DNA of 64,000 nucleotides from assembly GCF_001704415.2 (NCBI RefSeq), contig NC_030811.1:50953591-51017590 (forward strand), read 5' to 3'. Position numbers and translations under genes: made by a program. This document shows positions 1 to 11,558 of this stretch, piece by piece (the stretch's first letter is position 1; each line of letters starts with the position of its first letter). The notes beneath the pieces are model-generated. The model was not told where the DNA came from and made no database searches. It saw only the letters and a program-made list of their open reading frames with translations. The stretch is from Capra hircus. Taxonomy: Eukaryota > Chordata > Mammalia > Artiodactyla > Bovidae.

Positions 1-2465
1 ATGGTAGTATTAATTAATTCTGGGAATTTACCAGTCAGATTTCAGATATATACAGCTGTTAGTACAGAGCTGGAAAAATACTAACAGTTTGTAAGTATGC
101 TCACTGCTTTTCCACTGTTTTAACCTCCTCTCAAAATTATATTCATAATTTACAGAAGTGAAAGCAATTAGCTTAACTCTTCTCCTGAAAGAGACAGCAT
201 TTTTGAAAGAAAAAAAAGTTACCTCCCTAGTTTTAGATATTTAATCCAACGAAAACTCTAAAGAGCCAACTTTAGGATTTTTACTAAAAAAAAATTCCCT
301 CTGTAATGGCTGGCTCAAGCTTGACAAACTTGAACTGTGTGGACACTGAAGCGGCTCTCAGTTACACTAGTGAAGAAAGAAGAACTAGACATTCCACAGC
401 TGCCTAACCCAGCTTAACCCAGCTTCTTCCCAGGGGTACAGCTGCAGTCTCTATCAAACTCAATCACTTTGTACAGCCACTGGGATCCCAGGCAGGGGCA
501 TTGAATCCTAGAGCAGCTTAGATTTCTTCCAGTACCACAAGAAGTAAGACTACTTCAAAAGTAACCTGTTACTTCCAATGATTATGTGGCTCCAGGCCAA
601 AAAAAAAAAAAAAAAAAGTGTGATGAAGACCATCTGCAGTGATGGAAAACAAAAGATGTCTCATATTTTTAAGATTTCAAGCTACTTACAGGTGATCTTC
701 CTTGTTTTTTTTTTTTTTCTTGGTTTTTTAGCATGAAAATGCTATAAATATGTGTCCTTTATTCCCGACCAATTTTTTATTTGAAGTGTGGGGAGAGGAT
801 ATCAACTTGAAGAAACCCAGAACTTAACTGACAGTCATTGTGGCATTTGTAATGAGACCCACTCACTGCAGAGTTTTAAAGAATGAAGTATATATGACAA
901 TAGTATCATGTTTAAAGGTACAACAGTCTTCCATTTTACATCAGTACACATTCTCACTCGCTCTTCTGAACCTTTTAAAGACTAATATGACAGTATTAGT
1001 GATATGGTATGACTAAAAAAGAGTAGTCAGAGAATAAATATTCTTTCCTACTTGAGGACAGCTGATGCCACGGCAGATGCCATTTCCTTGGAATAAATCA
1101 GAAAGGAAGGAGCTATAAACATGTAGTTCTATTAAAATAATAGAAATCTACAAATTACCACTGCTCACAAAATCATGCTTTTATACTAAGCATCCTCTTC
1201 TAAGGTAGTAAAAGACAATACACAGATGCGTATTTTGGTAATTTTTGTAGTGTCTTGGATTTATAATCCTATTACCATCATTAATTCTTACTTGGTCAGA
1301 AAACCATTATTGTAACTCCATATAAGCATTTGCAGAATTTACCCGGTATAATAATGAAAACAATAATGATCATGTTACAGTATATTATGGGCAAGCTATG
1401 ACTCAAGCACTGTGCTGAGAGCTTTTAGGTACATAACCTAGTTTACCATCATTCCCCCTCATGAAATTATCCTTATTTTATAGATGAAGAAACTGACTTT
1501 TAAGGTCACTGAGTTAGTAAATGGTATAGGCAGAACTTAAACTTTTTGACTCTGAAGTCTATGTGCTAGTTATTGAAAATCACATTTGTATATTAATTTT
1601 GAACATTTTAGGTATTTTTAAAGTTTATCCTGTTGTTAAATTGTTTGAGTTAAAGAAAAATAGCTTCTCTATATGCTATGTCAGTTAAATATCACTTATA
1701 TTGCTTATAATGTCTTTTTCTTCTCCAATGGCTGATTTTTTTAATAACCAGAAAAAGGCTCATTTCAACCTAGAGAATTAGTAATGCAATAATTCCCTAA
1801 GTGTTTTCATATTCTAAGTATCTAAAGTTCCATATGCCTATCTTTCTGTTTGAGGCTATCAGACCGGCAAGTCAAATTAAGACAATTAAACCTATATTAC
1901 ATAACAGATACTGAGGCATATAAACACTAAATCATGCCTGAAAATGTAGAATGATAAAATATCAAGTAAGAAAACTTCAGGCCTCAGAAGGCCTTTGTTT
2001 ACAGTTCAACAATATTCCTCCAAGACAATGCAACACCCTACAGCAAGGAGGAATACATGAGGCAGAAGTTGTTGACATATGGGGTATGCATAGAACTTCT
2101 GGTTAATGGAAGTTCCAAGATGTATAAATAAAAAATGATGTGTGAGTTGCTGGAAAAAACTGTAAGGCAAGTCAATTTTTTAATTAAAAAATTATGTAGC
2201 ATAAACAATGCTAATGAGCCAAAAGTCCCATGAGATTAGGACTGTATCTGCTTCATTTTAACATTCCATTCACTTTTCATAAATGTACATCCACTCACTT
2301 GAAACACTTCAAGCAGAACCTTTTGTAATATAGAGTTTTGAAGATTTTCTTTGTCCTCGTTTTTAATAATAGTTCACCATTTTCTTCTCAAGTTGTCAAC
2401 TTGATGATATATGGCATTTTTTTTAAAGCCCTAAAATCCTTAAATGAATCACCATAAATAAATAC
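1..2465 (-). other. SKAP2: SKAP2 intron downstream of the linker exon (partial)
   Basis: Intron sequence 3' of the linker exon; the following exon is not reached. It is AT-rich and holds a MIR copy (1375-1570), a 19-base A run at 599-617 and a T run at 705-718. I see no exon-like open segment matching the acidic or SH3 part of SKAP2, and nothing else recognisable. Confidence 0.8.
1375..1570 (-). repeat. MIR SINE
   Basis: Read on the minus strand this has the usual MIR order: a conserved core, then a segment ending near the 'accttgggcaagt'-type motif. On the plus strand one sees 'cactgtgctgagagctttta', 'tagatgaagaaactga' and 'ggtcactgagttagtaaatgg', the reverse-complement hallmarks of MIR. 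It is old and diverged. Confidence 0.75.
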
Positions 2466-2600
2466 CTGGAAGTTCTTCATAAATTTCATCATCAATTGGC
2501 AGACTCCTTGTTGGTGAACTGCTTGGGAGAGGATGATCGACATCATCGTACAGCTCTCCTCTTTCCTCATCATCCTCAGGAATAACATCAGACCCCATAT
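2466..2600 (-). CDS. SKAP2: SKAP2 exon: acidic tyrosine-containing linker after the PH domain
   Basis: The exon is 135 bases and completes a split Asp codon (G|AT) from the preceding exon. It encodes a 45-residue acidic linker between the PH and SH3 domains, including VIPEDDEERGELYDDVDHP and, at the end, PIDDEIYEELP. The two tyrosines sit in acidic contexts (LYDDV, IYEEL); the second corresponds to the Src-family phosphorylation/SH2-binding tyrosine near residue 260 of human SKAP2 (family knowledge). Acceptor reads TTTTGTAG, donor GTATTT. The middle (PSSSPTRSLP) differs from the human sequence as I remember it, as expected for a disordered linker. A reading frame starting with ATG also overlaps this exon on the same strand but is out of phase and is not the product. 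Confidence 0.95.
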
Positions 2601-2956
2601 CTACAAAACATGTTTCAGGAAGTAAAACTTTAAAGAATGCAAAAGTTATTTTCCAAACCTTATTACCTAAATTAATGCAGCCCTACAGAGTCACAATGTT
2701 GATATACGTTAGTTACATCCTTAACTTGAACATTTTAGAAATTGATTTATGTATAAACACGTGAATTTAAAAGTTACTAAATGGTACTTGCAGAAAAGAT
2801 GCTTTTATTAATCTGAAGTCAATGGTATGTATTACCAGTCATATTCTGCCAGTCATTTCTCACAGAAGTCAATGAGCTTCTGTATATGAAACTCCAACTT
2901 ATTCAATTATTCAATACTCAAAGACTGTGATACCTTGTTCAATGGGTTGCTCTTAC
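2601..2956 (-). other. SKAP2: SKAP2 intron, 356 bases
   Basis: Short intron between the last PH exon and the linker exon. Its donor is GTAAGA (strong) and its acceptor TTTTGTAG. AT-rich; no repeat or regulatory element recognised. Confidence 0.9.
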
Positions 2957-3020
2957 CTTGTAACACAAAGTTCAGCTGCTGCACCCATTCTTCAGCATCT
3001 TTGGGAGAAGCTGCAGTGAA
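2957..3020 (-). CDS. SKAP2: SKAP2 exon: C-terminal helix of the PH domain
   Basis: The exon is 64 bases encoding FTAASPKDAEEWVQQL followed by NFVLQ and the first base of an Asp codon. This is strand 7 and the C-terminal alpha helix of a PH domain, including the near-invariant helix tryptophan (EEW). The acceptor TTTTTCCTTAG has a good pyrimidine tract and the donor is AAG|GTAAGA. It joins in whole-codon phase to the exon at 3895-4019 (…IYQ|FTAAS). Confidence 0.96.
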
Positions 3021-3894
3021 CTAAGGAAAAACAAACAATAGCAATAAAAAAATCACCACCATAATGAAAAGTATGTTGCCTCCTTTTTGTTTCTATAAGA
3101 CCATTAGTAATTCTTTTCATGTCTAGTACTACTTTTCTTGCAAGGATGCTTCTTATAATGTACAGTTAATTTTGACAAATTTACGTAATTGAAGCAGAGG
3201 ATGATGGATTTGAAACTCTGATCAGCAGCTGGCAGCTGTGCAGGAAAAAAAGCTGCTTCTCTTCATCAATGTCAAAGACAGAACTGATGAACAAAATTTG
3301 CCCTTGACAATTAGAAGACACCCATGAATTTCTTTAGACTGCTGGGTACAGCTTTCTTAAAAATGTTCTTGTCAGATTCCAACACATTAACTGACAACTT
3401 AATTAACTGGCTTTCAACTACAATCTCAGATATTTAAAACTTATTAAACATACATTCCATATTGATGCTAGCTGATAGCTCTTGACTTGCAGAGCTGATA
3501 TGTGTCTTTACCTTCATTTTCTCCCACAACTCTAAGCAATACAATATGCATTAACACTCTGATATTTTTCTTTTGACAATTTTACTCTTTCTGCCATGTA
3601 ATTCTTTTAAAAAATCACTCAGTTCCATTAAAATAGGTATAAAATGCAACATGTGAAGTAATTGATGAATTACATATTCTCCTGTTCTCTTTCAAGAAGA
3701 TATCACTTGAACTAATCTGAATTTTTTAAAAAAATTTATTTCCTCTTATATGAATCTTTAATGTTTAAAACCCTGTGTTTTATTATTATTATTAACCTGT
3801 CAGGAAGAGTTGTTTTAACAAAATGTTAAAGTCTTCAAAAATGAAAGCAGGAAGTCTTATCAACTTAATTTCAAGGCAACATAAAAACTCCAAC
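3021..3894 (-). other. SKAP2: SKAP2 intron, 874 bases
   Basis: Intron between two PH-domain exons. It contains only AT-rich unique-looking sequence. The donor at its right end reads CAG|GTTGGA, a weak match to the U1 consensus (see findings). The acceptor is TCCTTAG. Confidence 0.88.
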
Positions 3895-4019
3895 CTGATA
3901 GATACGTTTATCAGGAGCAGAGATTTCAAAACAGCAATCTTTCTTTCCATCCTTCCTAAGAGTGTTATTCATCCTGATATTGTAGCCGTCTATTGCAAAT
4001 TCACCTTTCTGCTGTTTGT
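3895..4019 (-). CDS. SKAP2: SKAP2 exon: central beta strands of the PH domain
   Basis: The exon is 125 bases, completing a split Asp codon and encoding DKQQKGEFAIDGYNIRMN, NTLRKDGKKDCCFEIS and APDKRIYQ. These are PH strands 3-6 with the lysine-rich loop (RKDGKKD). The acceptor reads TTAAACAG after a T-rich tract. The plus strand of this interval also carries a 69-codon open frame (3823-4032), which is an antisense shadow. The domain binds 3'-phosphoinositides in SKAP2 (published family knowledge), coupling PI3-kinase signals to membrane ruffling and integrin function. Confidence 0.96.
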
Positions 4020-5635
4020 CTGTTTAAGATGAAACAAAAGTTAGAATTTCATTTACTACAGTGAATATAAATGTCTAGTTGATTAATTTTTATATAGATT
4101 TTTTGATAAATTCTTGGAAAGAATATTTTTGGTCACACTGCTTTCATAGTATAATGCTTAAGTAACATTTCTAGCTATTGCTTTTAATTCTAGAGGTATT
4201 TGGAATGGTTGAGTTTAAAAAGGACTTCTTAGGGAATCAGAAGAAGATGTCTATAGATGGTGGTCTTATTCAGAAGGAAGCAAGCAAATATGACAATTTC
4301 ATGTAGGGAAAATCCAAGATTGGAACTCAGAACTTGCTAGACAAGCCCACTACAAATCCATGGCTCTTTCAGGTTTAGTACACCAGTGGGAAAACTTGTC
4401 TAGTTGAAAACCTGCTGGGCTTTTATTTACTATTAACTCTTTTCATCACCACCCTCCAATTCCCCCCACCTCCAAAAGCTTCTAAAACACAACTTTTCTG
4501 TTTTAGAAAAACCCCCTAAATTGGAACAAATCAAATTCTAATTTTAAAAAGCAAAGCAAAACAAGACTACTAATTATAAAGAAGATGTGAGGGAAACAAA
4601 TATTTGAATGGAGAGGAGTGATAAAGCAAGTACAGAAGCATTTCTTACCAAAACAAAAGTAGGTTTCATAACCAGTCAGTGAACAGTTAAACTAGTAAAA
4701 CACATTTGAATCCCATATGGTGAAAAGTCAAAACAAAAGATGACTTCAGTTTTAGCCAGATATTACCATAAAGACAAATAAAGTAGGAATACAACAAAGG
4801 ATTTAATGTTGAAACTGAAATTAGTCACCTTTCCCACTTTATCCAGTTATATGATTTTGAGAGAAAAGAGGCACTGCTATAGGATTACTTTCTAGGGTAG
4901 CGTACAATATTAAAATTCTGAATAAGAACAACTGAACTTTCACTGAGCTCAGGGGAAATAGAGAAATACTCTCGTATCATACAGTACAGGGCTCTCTCAG
5001 CTTACGGCACCAGTAAAATATTATCTCCTTTTCTTACGTATACTAATGTAATGCCTGAAGTAAGAAGCATTTTCAAAAGGTCACTGAGATCATATCTTGT
5101 TCAAAACATCAAAGGAAAAAAAGTAGTAACTCCTGACTTAAATCTGCACATTCTAATCATATTCATCACAATTTACATCTCTTTAAATAATTGAAAAGCA
5201 ATTCAAATTCAAAAATTTGAAGTTTACTTTGTAGAAAAAGTCTACATTAAACTCTGTGAAGTGAAAACTATAAAAATCAGAGTAAGAATTTCCCAAAGCA
5301 TGTTTTATTGGATATTAACAGGTTTCTATGACCCAATAAGTTTGGGAAATGCTGAATTAAACAAAGTTATACAGGTTTTATTAGTCCAGGCCTTCTTGCG
5401 GCCCTTAATATACTTATATACTGATCAAATTTCTATGAGAAAAATTTAGTATGCAGCATTTCCCAAAATTATTTATCAATGGAACCCTTTTTGCACAGAG
5501 TATTTTATGGAACCAATACTCCCAGAACATAATTTGCAAAATGCCTAACTAGAAAAATATTGGGGAAAGGGTATTAAAATAATAATTATTGGTTAAGTAC
5601 TGTTGGTTCTGAAATTCTCAAAGAAAAATTAATCA

Positions 5636-5745
5636 TTTATTCATTCATTCAACAAATGTATACTGAGCACTTAAAACAAGTAAGGGAGCATTACAAGCAT
5701 GGTGAGACAAAAGCCAGCAACACTGTACCAGACCTTTCCCACCTT
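5636..5745 (+). repeat. Old interspersed repeat fragment, family not assigned
   Basis: Begins with 'ttcattcattcaacaaatg' and continues 'tactgagcactt', the typical opening of a widespread old mammalian repeat. The same family seems to recur near 40795-40925 and 47770-48565. Confidence 0.4.
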
Positions 5746-6854
5746 CCCACTGAAACACACACACCCAACACTTTCCCATACACCAGATACAAATATAAGT
5801 GCTCAAGGAATATTAGTCAATGATCCACCACAATGAAAAAGGATTTACCTTTCACTATAAAAAACAGAAGTTGTTGGAAGCAAAATATCAAAGACTTACA
5901 AGACAGTTCTGAGAGATTTCCTTAGACTTCCCAGGGAGCAGCGGGTGTGGGGAACATAGGATTTTCAAGGACCAGTTGGAGGAAAGAGGCTCCAGGACCG
6001 CACAAAGTCTCAGTCACTCTACTCACCTAGTCCAACTGATCGAAAGTCCAGGCTTCCTACCTCCAAGCTGGGGCTAAAATTCTTAGCAATATAACATGAG
6101 TGGGGATGGAAGAGCACATGGAGTAGGAGTTTATATCTGGAGATGCAAAATCAGCACTACAAAGACTGAGTTGGGAAGAGCTGTGATGAGCAGGATACCT
6201 TCTTGTGCTAGATTATTTTTAGACAACCCCCACCCAAAAATATGCTATGCACCATGTATCAGATGTTCTGTTAGAATCTAAGAGGAGGACATGAGCAGCC
6301 TCTAGTCAGATGAGCCAGAGAAAAGTCACTAACCCAATTGAGGGGTAAGCATACCGGATTATAGAGACTAGAATATCTATTATGTATATCCTTGGTCAAG
6401 GATAAGTTAAAGAGGAAAAACCAACAAATGAAGACAGGTGTTATAAAAATGTTATGTAATACAGAACCATAACACAGCACTGAAGATACAGAAAGCAAGC
6501 ACACATGAGAAACAGTAATAAACTTTAGACAATTGGTTTGCATCTTTTATAAAGTTAAAAAAAATTCTGAATAAAATGAAATAATGTAATGTAAGATAAA
6601 AAGAGGAATGACTGAGACATAGAAATTGGAATGGAGCTGGTAAAATAAGGGGAAAATGCTGTATTAGAGAATAGAAAATGCAGCAGCCAAATTCATAATG
6701 TATTAAGGTGAAAAAATTTGAAAATTGTAAACACTGATGAAAAATAAGATCAGGTACATGTTTTAAAAACTTCCTCAGTAGGCAGGGGGGGGAGAGAAGA
6801 ATAAGGGGAAAGATGAACAAAGGGAATATGATGAACATGGAAGACTGACAAAAA

Positions 6855-7025
6855 TACAACATAAGAATAATGGGTGTTCCAGAAGAAGGGTAGCATATAA
6901 ACCAGTGCCAATAATCAAAGATATAACAGAAGAAAATTACACTCCATCAAAGAAAGACTTAAGTCTATAGAACAAAAAGTGTTGCTTAAACAAGTAAAAA
7001 TAATAAGAAACTAATACCTAGACCT
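6855..7025 (+). mobile_element. Old L1 fragment (ORF1-proximal type)
   Basis: The text 'aataatgggtgttccagaag' followed by an A-rich stretch with 'gaaagacttaagtctataga' resembles the region near L1 ORF1. It is short and diverged and is followed directly by a Bov-A2 SINE. Confidence 0.4.
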
Positions 7026-7060
7026 AGTCAGCTGATTATTGAGTGTTTGAGGATAAATAA

Positions 7061-7290
7061 CGACCCCATAGACAGCAGCCCACCAGGCTGCCCCGTCCCT
7101 GGGATTCTCCAGGCAAGAACACTGGAGTGGGTTGCCATTTCCTTCTCCAATGCATGAAAGTGAAAGTGAAGTTGCTCAGTCGTGTCTGACTCTTCACAAC
7201 CCCATGGACTGCAGCCTACCAGGCTCCTCCGTCCATGGGATTTTCCAGGCAAGAGTACTGGAGTGGGTTCCCATTGCCTTTTCCAATCAT
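7061..7290 (-). mobile_element. Bov-A2 SINE, truncated
   Basis: Two tandem BovA units in reverse orientation joined by the 'gcatgaaagtgaaagtgaag' linker. Each unit carries 'tctccaggcaagaacactgg' or 'ttccaggcaagagtactgga'. The usual GCA-repeat tail and first 30 or so bases at the left are missing (starts at 'cgaccccatag'). Confidence 0.88.
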
Positions 7291-8334
7291 ATAAATATCC
7301 AAGTAGGGGGGCAGGAGCATGATAACAGAAAATGAAGAAAGATCTTAACTCTTTCTCAGCTTTTTCAAATCCTTAACAATAAAGTAGCCATATTTCTAAT
7401 TAGTCAACATGAGTTAGGAAGTTCAAGACAAAAAATGGGCAGACATGGCTATGCTAAGACTCCACTCTTCTCCATTCACATTAGCATCTCTTCAAGACAG
7501 AGAAAAAAGAGAAAACCTTAGCATCATATGGCACCACAGTAATTTACATATAGGCTAGTTCCACAGTACTTTCTGGGACAGTTTCAAAGACACTTGTTGA
7601 CTTAAAAATAGTTACATGCCAATCAAACAGGAAGCAAGGGCGTAGAAGTTCATTTATACATAACCGTAATAGACTAATCAGATATTTTACCTAAGCAAAC
7701 CTCCCAACTAGCAGAAATTTTAGTTTAGCACTTCTAAGTGCCAAAACTTTATAAACTGTTGGATTTTGTAATGGAAATCATCTTGAAATATATGACAATT
7801 CTGTTAAACATAATTTAACATTTTCTTGATGATCTAGTAATACTAATTTGAGTATTAGTTTTTATAGTATGCTACAACATGTTCATGCCCTCAGGGTTTT
7901 TGAGGTGTCTGTCCTGCTATTAAATTTCTCTCAGCTTCTGTTTCATACTTTAACCTTGCCTGTACTATGCTGTTCGAATTTAATGTCTACAGAACTGAAG
8001 ACTGCCAGGAGAAACTAGGTAACGAAATCTGTTAAATTGGCAACTTAATTTTACACAATTCTAAAACAGTAGGTTCAAGGTAAAAAAAGCAGTTGGCTCT
8101 GATCTCTTATAAAACAAAATGCATGACGTTAATGGTAGCTATTTCCTCCTACTTCTTCACTGACTTTTAGGTTTACAGCTGTGTTCTGGGGTGGGAGGTG
8201 GGGGTGTGGTTAAGGGCCAAAAATATGTATCATAAGAAATTTAATACAGCATATCCCCTATATATCTTGAAATAATTCTAAGACAGAGAAGGTGTATACT
8301 ATATCCCCAGCACTGATGTGGGGGGGAACCTTAA

Positions 8335-8445
8335 AATAACCAACTTGTTCTCAGTCACACAACCAAAGCAGTAAAAGCCAGGACTGTAACATAAGTCTGA
8401 CTCCAAAACCTTGCTTTTACAACCATTTCACACTGTCTCCTAGAA
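8335..8445 (-). repeat. MIR SINE fragment
   Basis: Contains 'ctcagtcacacaaccaaagc', 'ccaggactgtaacataagtc' and 'tgactccaaaaccttgcttt', the reverse-complement MIR signature. It abuts a MER5A-like element. Confidence 0.65.
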
Positions 8446-8642
8446 AGTGTTTCTCAAAATACATTTCAAGAATCATCTATTGTAAAATCATCTCGGATGC
8501 CTGTTAAAAATGTAGAAATGGCTACCACTCTGTATCTCCTGTACAGGATTCCCTGGGGGTATGTCCAGGAAAGCAAGTTTTTAGCAAATAACCCAGGTGA
8601 TTTTTTATATACGTTAGTGTTTGCAAAACCACTGTTTGAGGA
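8446..8642. mobile_element. MER5A-like hAT-Charlie MITE
   Basis: Starts 'aaagtgtttctcaaaat', contains 'ggatgcctgttaaaaatgta' and 'aacccaggtgattttt', and ends 'gcaaaaccactgtttgagga'. This is the MER5A pattern of a non-autonomous hAT element whose ends read as an imperfect inverted repeat around CAGTGGTTCTCAA. Orientation not fixed. Confidence 0.7.
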
Positions 8643-8714
8643 GATATAATTTATGAAGTCTCTTGATAAGTGTTACAGCTTGCATCTCCTCCTGCAACAT
8701 GGGCCCAACTTTCT

Positions 8715-9145
8715 CAGCTTGCTTTGCCCATCTCTTAAACAGCCATGATGGTTATGCTCTAAATTCTGCTCTTTTCCTGCTTTACAGTACTCAATGGGCA
8801 ACCTCACCCAATCCCAGGGATAAAATTCCTATCAATATGCTTGTGACTCATAATTCTCTATTTTCAGTCCAGCTTCAGAACTGAATATCCAAATCTTCAC
8901 CTTCTCACTATCCATGTTTCATCTCTTGAATGTCTTATAGGCACAATGTATATACCATGCCCACAACAGAGATCATCTTATCCTCATTTATGCTTTACTT
9001 GTGATCTTTCCTGTTGTGTTCTCCTACTACTCCATAAGCAGTACCTCCATTAAGTGAAGCCTCCAAACTAGAAAATTGAGCATCGTTCTCAATTTCTCCC
9101 TTTTCTTCATCAAGTATTGCCATGTTATCTCCCTCTACTCCACTG
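8715..9145 (+). repeat. L2 LINE fragment
   Basis: Pyrimidine-rich text with the order typical of L2 ORF2 3' sequence: 'gtgactcataattctctatt', 'tgaatatccaaatcttcacc', 'gtcttataggcacaatgtat', then 'tgagcatcgttctcaattt'. It is old and diverged, and ends at a Bov-A2 insertion. Confidence 0.65.
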
Positions 9146-9345
9146 TCGCTGCTGCTGCTGCTAAGTCGCTTCAGTCGTGTCCGACTCTGTGTGACCCCAT
9201 AGACGGCAGCCCACCAGGCTCACCCGTCCCTGGGATTCTCCAGGCAAGACCACTGGAGTGGGTTGCCATTTCCTTCTCTAATGCATGAAAGTGAAAAGTG
9301 AACATGAAGTCGCTCAGTCATGTCTGACTCTTAGCAACCCCATGC
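9146..9345 (-). mobile_element. Bov-A2 SINE, 5' truncated
   Basis: Starts with the GCA-repeat tail seen in reverse ('gctgctgctgctgctaagtc'), continues through one complete BovA unit and the 'aagtgaaaagtg' linker, and stops within the second unit at 'cttagcaaccccatg'. Confidence 0.9.
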
Positions 9346-9549
9346 CACCTCCCAAAAGCTAGCCAGTCCTATTTTTCTAGCAAATATGCTTGTTTTTTTC
9401 TTTTTTGCTGGCTCTGCAGAATATATGCTTAAAACACCATCCACTCTCCTACCATTTAAAATACAGTATAAATACAGCAACTAAATAATTCTAAATCATT
9501 TAGCACCCCTATGAGTTATGACCATTTGTCATTTGAGGATCTCTAGCAT

Positions 9550-10020
9550 CTAAGTATCTTTCCTATTTTTAGTCCTGAGATCTTTAGGGAGGAGAGCCCA
9601 CTTCCCACCACAGAAGCTGGAGGGAGGTTAGATTTTCCCTCTTTCAGATCAGTCAAGCAGATACGCCAGCCTGGGTCCTAAATCTGAACTGAATAATAAA
9701 AGAATCAGGGAGGAGCTCAGAATCCATTTCCATTAGCAGCGCCTTCATCGATTGGCAGCAGGGTACAACAGCAACATCACAAGTCCTGGCTTGGCTGGGC
9801 CAGCAGTGTGTCCCAGTCAGATTGTCCCTAGAGGTACGGCTTCGGCTAAAGTTCCAGCCACCTCACCTCATTTAGTCCCTGCCTGCTTTTCTGAGCCCAG
9901 CTGTTTAGCCTTCTCATCAACTCTGTCTGAGAGCTGATATTCTCCCAATAACTTCTTTTTGTGTGTAAACAGAGTTGGTTTCTGTTGTTCATACCAAGAA
10001 TGCTAATTTGGTACAAATGG
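9550..10020 (+). other. Unassigned moderately GC-rich block, LTR-like
   Basis: Contrasts with AT-rich surroundings. The end 'gagttggtttctgttgttca' followed by 'taccaagaatgctaa' resembles the terminus of an old LTR or MER element. I cannot name the family. A 61-codon plus frame and an 80-codon minus frame cross it, with no recognisable protein features. Confidence 0.3.
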
Positions 10021-10703
10021 TTAGCAAACAGAAAGATATGACATGTGTTCAGAAATTTTTGATAATATCTGCTTGTTACATTTAACAAGGCCTTTCCCTC
10101 TTAGTGATTAACTCATGCTCGTTTCATAAGTATTAATGCTCCCTAGTAAGAAAGAGGGAACTACACCCCTTAATACTGTGGAATTACGCCCACTAAACTT
10201 TATCCAACTGATCAGTAAGTTGTTCTATGCCTTCAGTTAAAGACACACAAACATTTTCTCTGTTTACGTAGCTCACATAAGTGAGTTATACCATGAGGAA
10301 ATATCAAATAATACAATTTAAAGTGAAAAATACTATATGACATATATATTTATTACTTAAGGGCCCCAGATGGCTCTGAAAAATAAACACAGGTAATATG
10401 TATAGGTCCAAAGGGAAGCACTTTAGTTAGAATTATACGTTTGACTCATATGGCCCGGTGGAGGGAAATTTTAGATATTTCTAAAGCCCTTTATTTTTCT
10501 GTAAAATAAAAGTACATTACAAGCATAAAAATCAAGCGGTTTCTGTATGCAGCCATACACCTTCAACCATAGCAATAAACCTGATTAAAAAAACAGTGCA
10601 ATATGAGGTAGCTATTAATTGAGAGTAAATAAATTACAGGCATTCTTGTAGACTGGAATTTAAATGTTTCTACTTTTGGAGGGCTATTCCTACTTTCCCT
10701 CTA

Positions 10704-10895
10704 CGGCTTCCCTGGTGGCTCAGGGGTAAAGAATTTGCCTGCCAAGGAGGACATGCAGGTTCCATCCCTGGGTCAGAAATATCCCCTGGTGAAGGAAACG
10801 GGAACCCACTACAGTATCCTTGCCTGGGAAAACCCCATGGACAGAGGAGCCTGGTGGCCTCCATGGGGTTGCAGAGAGTCGGATACAACACTTTC
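10704..10895 (+). mobile_element. Bov-tA SINE
   Basis: tRNA-derived head ('ggcttccctggtggctcag', A-box; 'ggttccatccctgggtc', B-box) followed by the BovA body ('gaacccactacagtatcctt', 'catggacagaggagcctggt'). It is nearly full length. The body tail is shared with the BovB 3' end, which supplies the mobilising reverse transcriptase. Confidence 0.9.
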
Positions 10896-10917
10896 CCACT
10901 ACAACTGAAATTCAGAT

Positions 10918-11012
10918 AATAATTATAGTCTATTAGACTATAATAGATATATACATATATACTATATATAGTATATATATACATATATGTACACCTATAT
11001 ACATATAGGTAT
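10918..11012. repeat. AT-rich palindromic microsatellite
   Basis: Nested self-complementary TA/TATA/CATATATG runs, for example 'tagtctattagactataata' and 'atatactatatatagtatat', next to the 3' end of a Bov-tA. It could form hairpins. Confidence 0.8.
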
Positions 11013-11194
11013 TGTTAAGATAAATATTATATAGGGAATGTCTTAATATCCTATACATGTTCTCCTCTTAGAGCCTTCTATGATAGAGGATTAATGACAC
11101 TGCTGCTACACAGGCAACATGAAAATGGCTAAGAACATCTGAGATAACTATGTCTCCTTCATGCACTTACAGTGGTAAACAACTCTGAATTTTC

Positions 11195-11450
11195 AGCCAC
11201 TCTCAGCTTCAAAGCACATCTTGCCTCCAGTCTCACCTTCTTCTGACAGCTGTCAACATGATCTTTCTAACATCCAATCAAAGTTTGTCATACCATCTAC
11301 TCACCTGCAAGGCTTAGAAACATTAACTGTCCCTTATATAAAAAAGGCCAAACTTCTGACTAGGGAGTTCACCAGCTTGGTCCCACCGCTTCCCAGCTCA
11401 TCAGCCCTCGTGTACATACTCACGTATGTCTTCAGTCCATGTACAGATGG
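11195..11450 (+). repeat. L2 LINE fragment
   Basis: 'tgcctccagtctcacc', 'caacatgatctttctaacat' and 'aggcttagaaacatt' follow the L2 order (spliced at 11451 by a BovA-type insertion). Probably continues weakly after 11558. It is old. Confidence 0.6.
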
Positions 11451-11558
11451 ATGTGCTCAACTGCTCAGTTGTGTCCAACTCTTTGTGACCCCATGGTCCT
11501 GTGTCCATGATCTTATCACGGCAAGAATACTGCCGTGGTTGCCATTTCCTCCTCCAGA
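11451..11558 (-). mobile_element. Diverged BovA-type SINE fragment
   Basis: Reverse-oriented BovA body: 'gctcagttgtgtccaactct', 'ttgtgaccccatgg', 'ggcaagaatactgccgtggt', 'tgccatttcctcctccag'. More diverged than the other copies and lacking the tRNA head. Confidence 0.75.

Noticed and set aside
2388..2588. ATG-initiated 66-codon minus-strand frame
   Set aside because: It overlaps the SKAP2 linker exon in a different frame and crosses the splice donor.
6452..6862. 136-codon hydrophobic minus-strand frame (Phe/Leu/Ile rich)
   Set aside because: The reverse complement of A-rich, old L1-like sequence always reads as Phe/Leu-rich; not evidence of a membrane protein.
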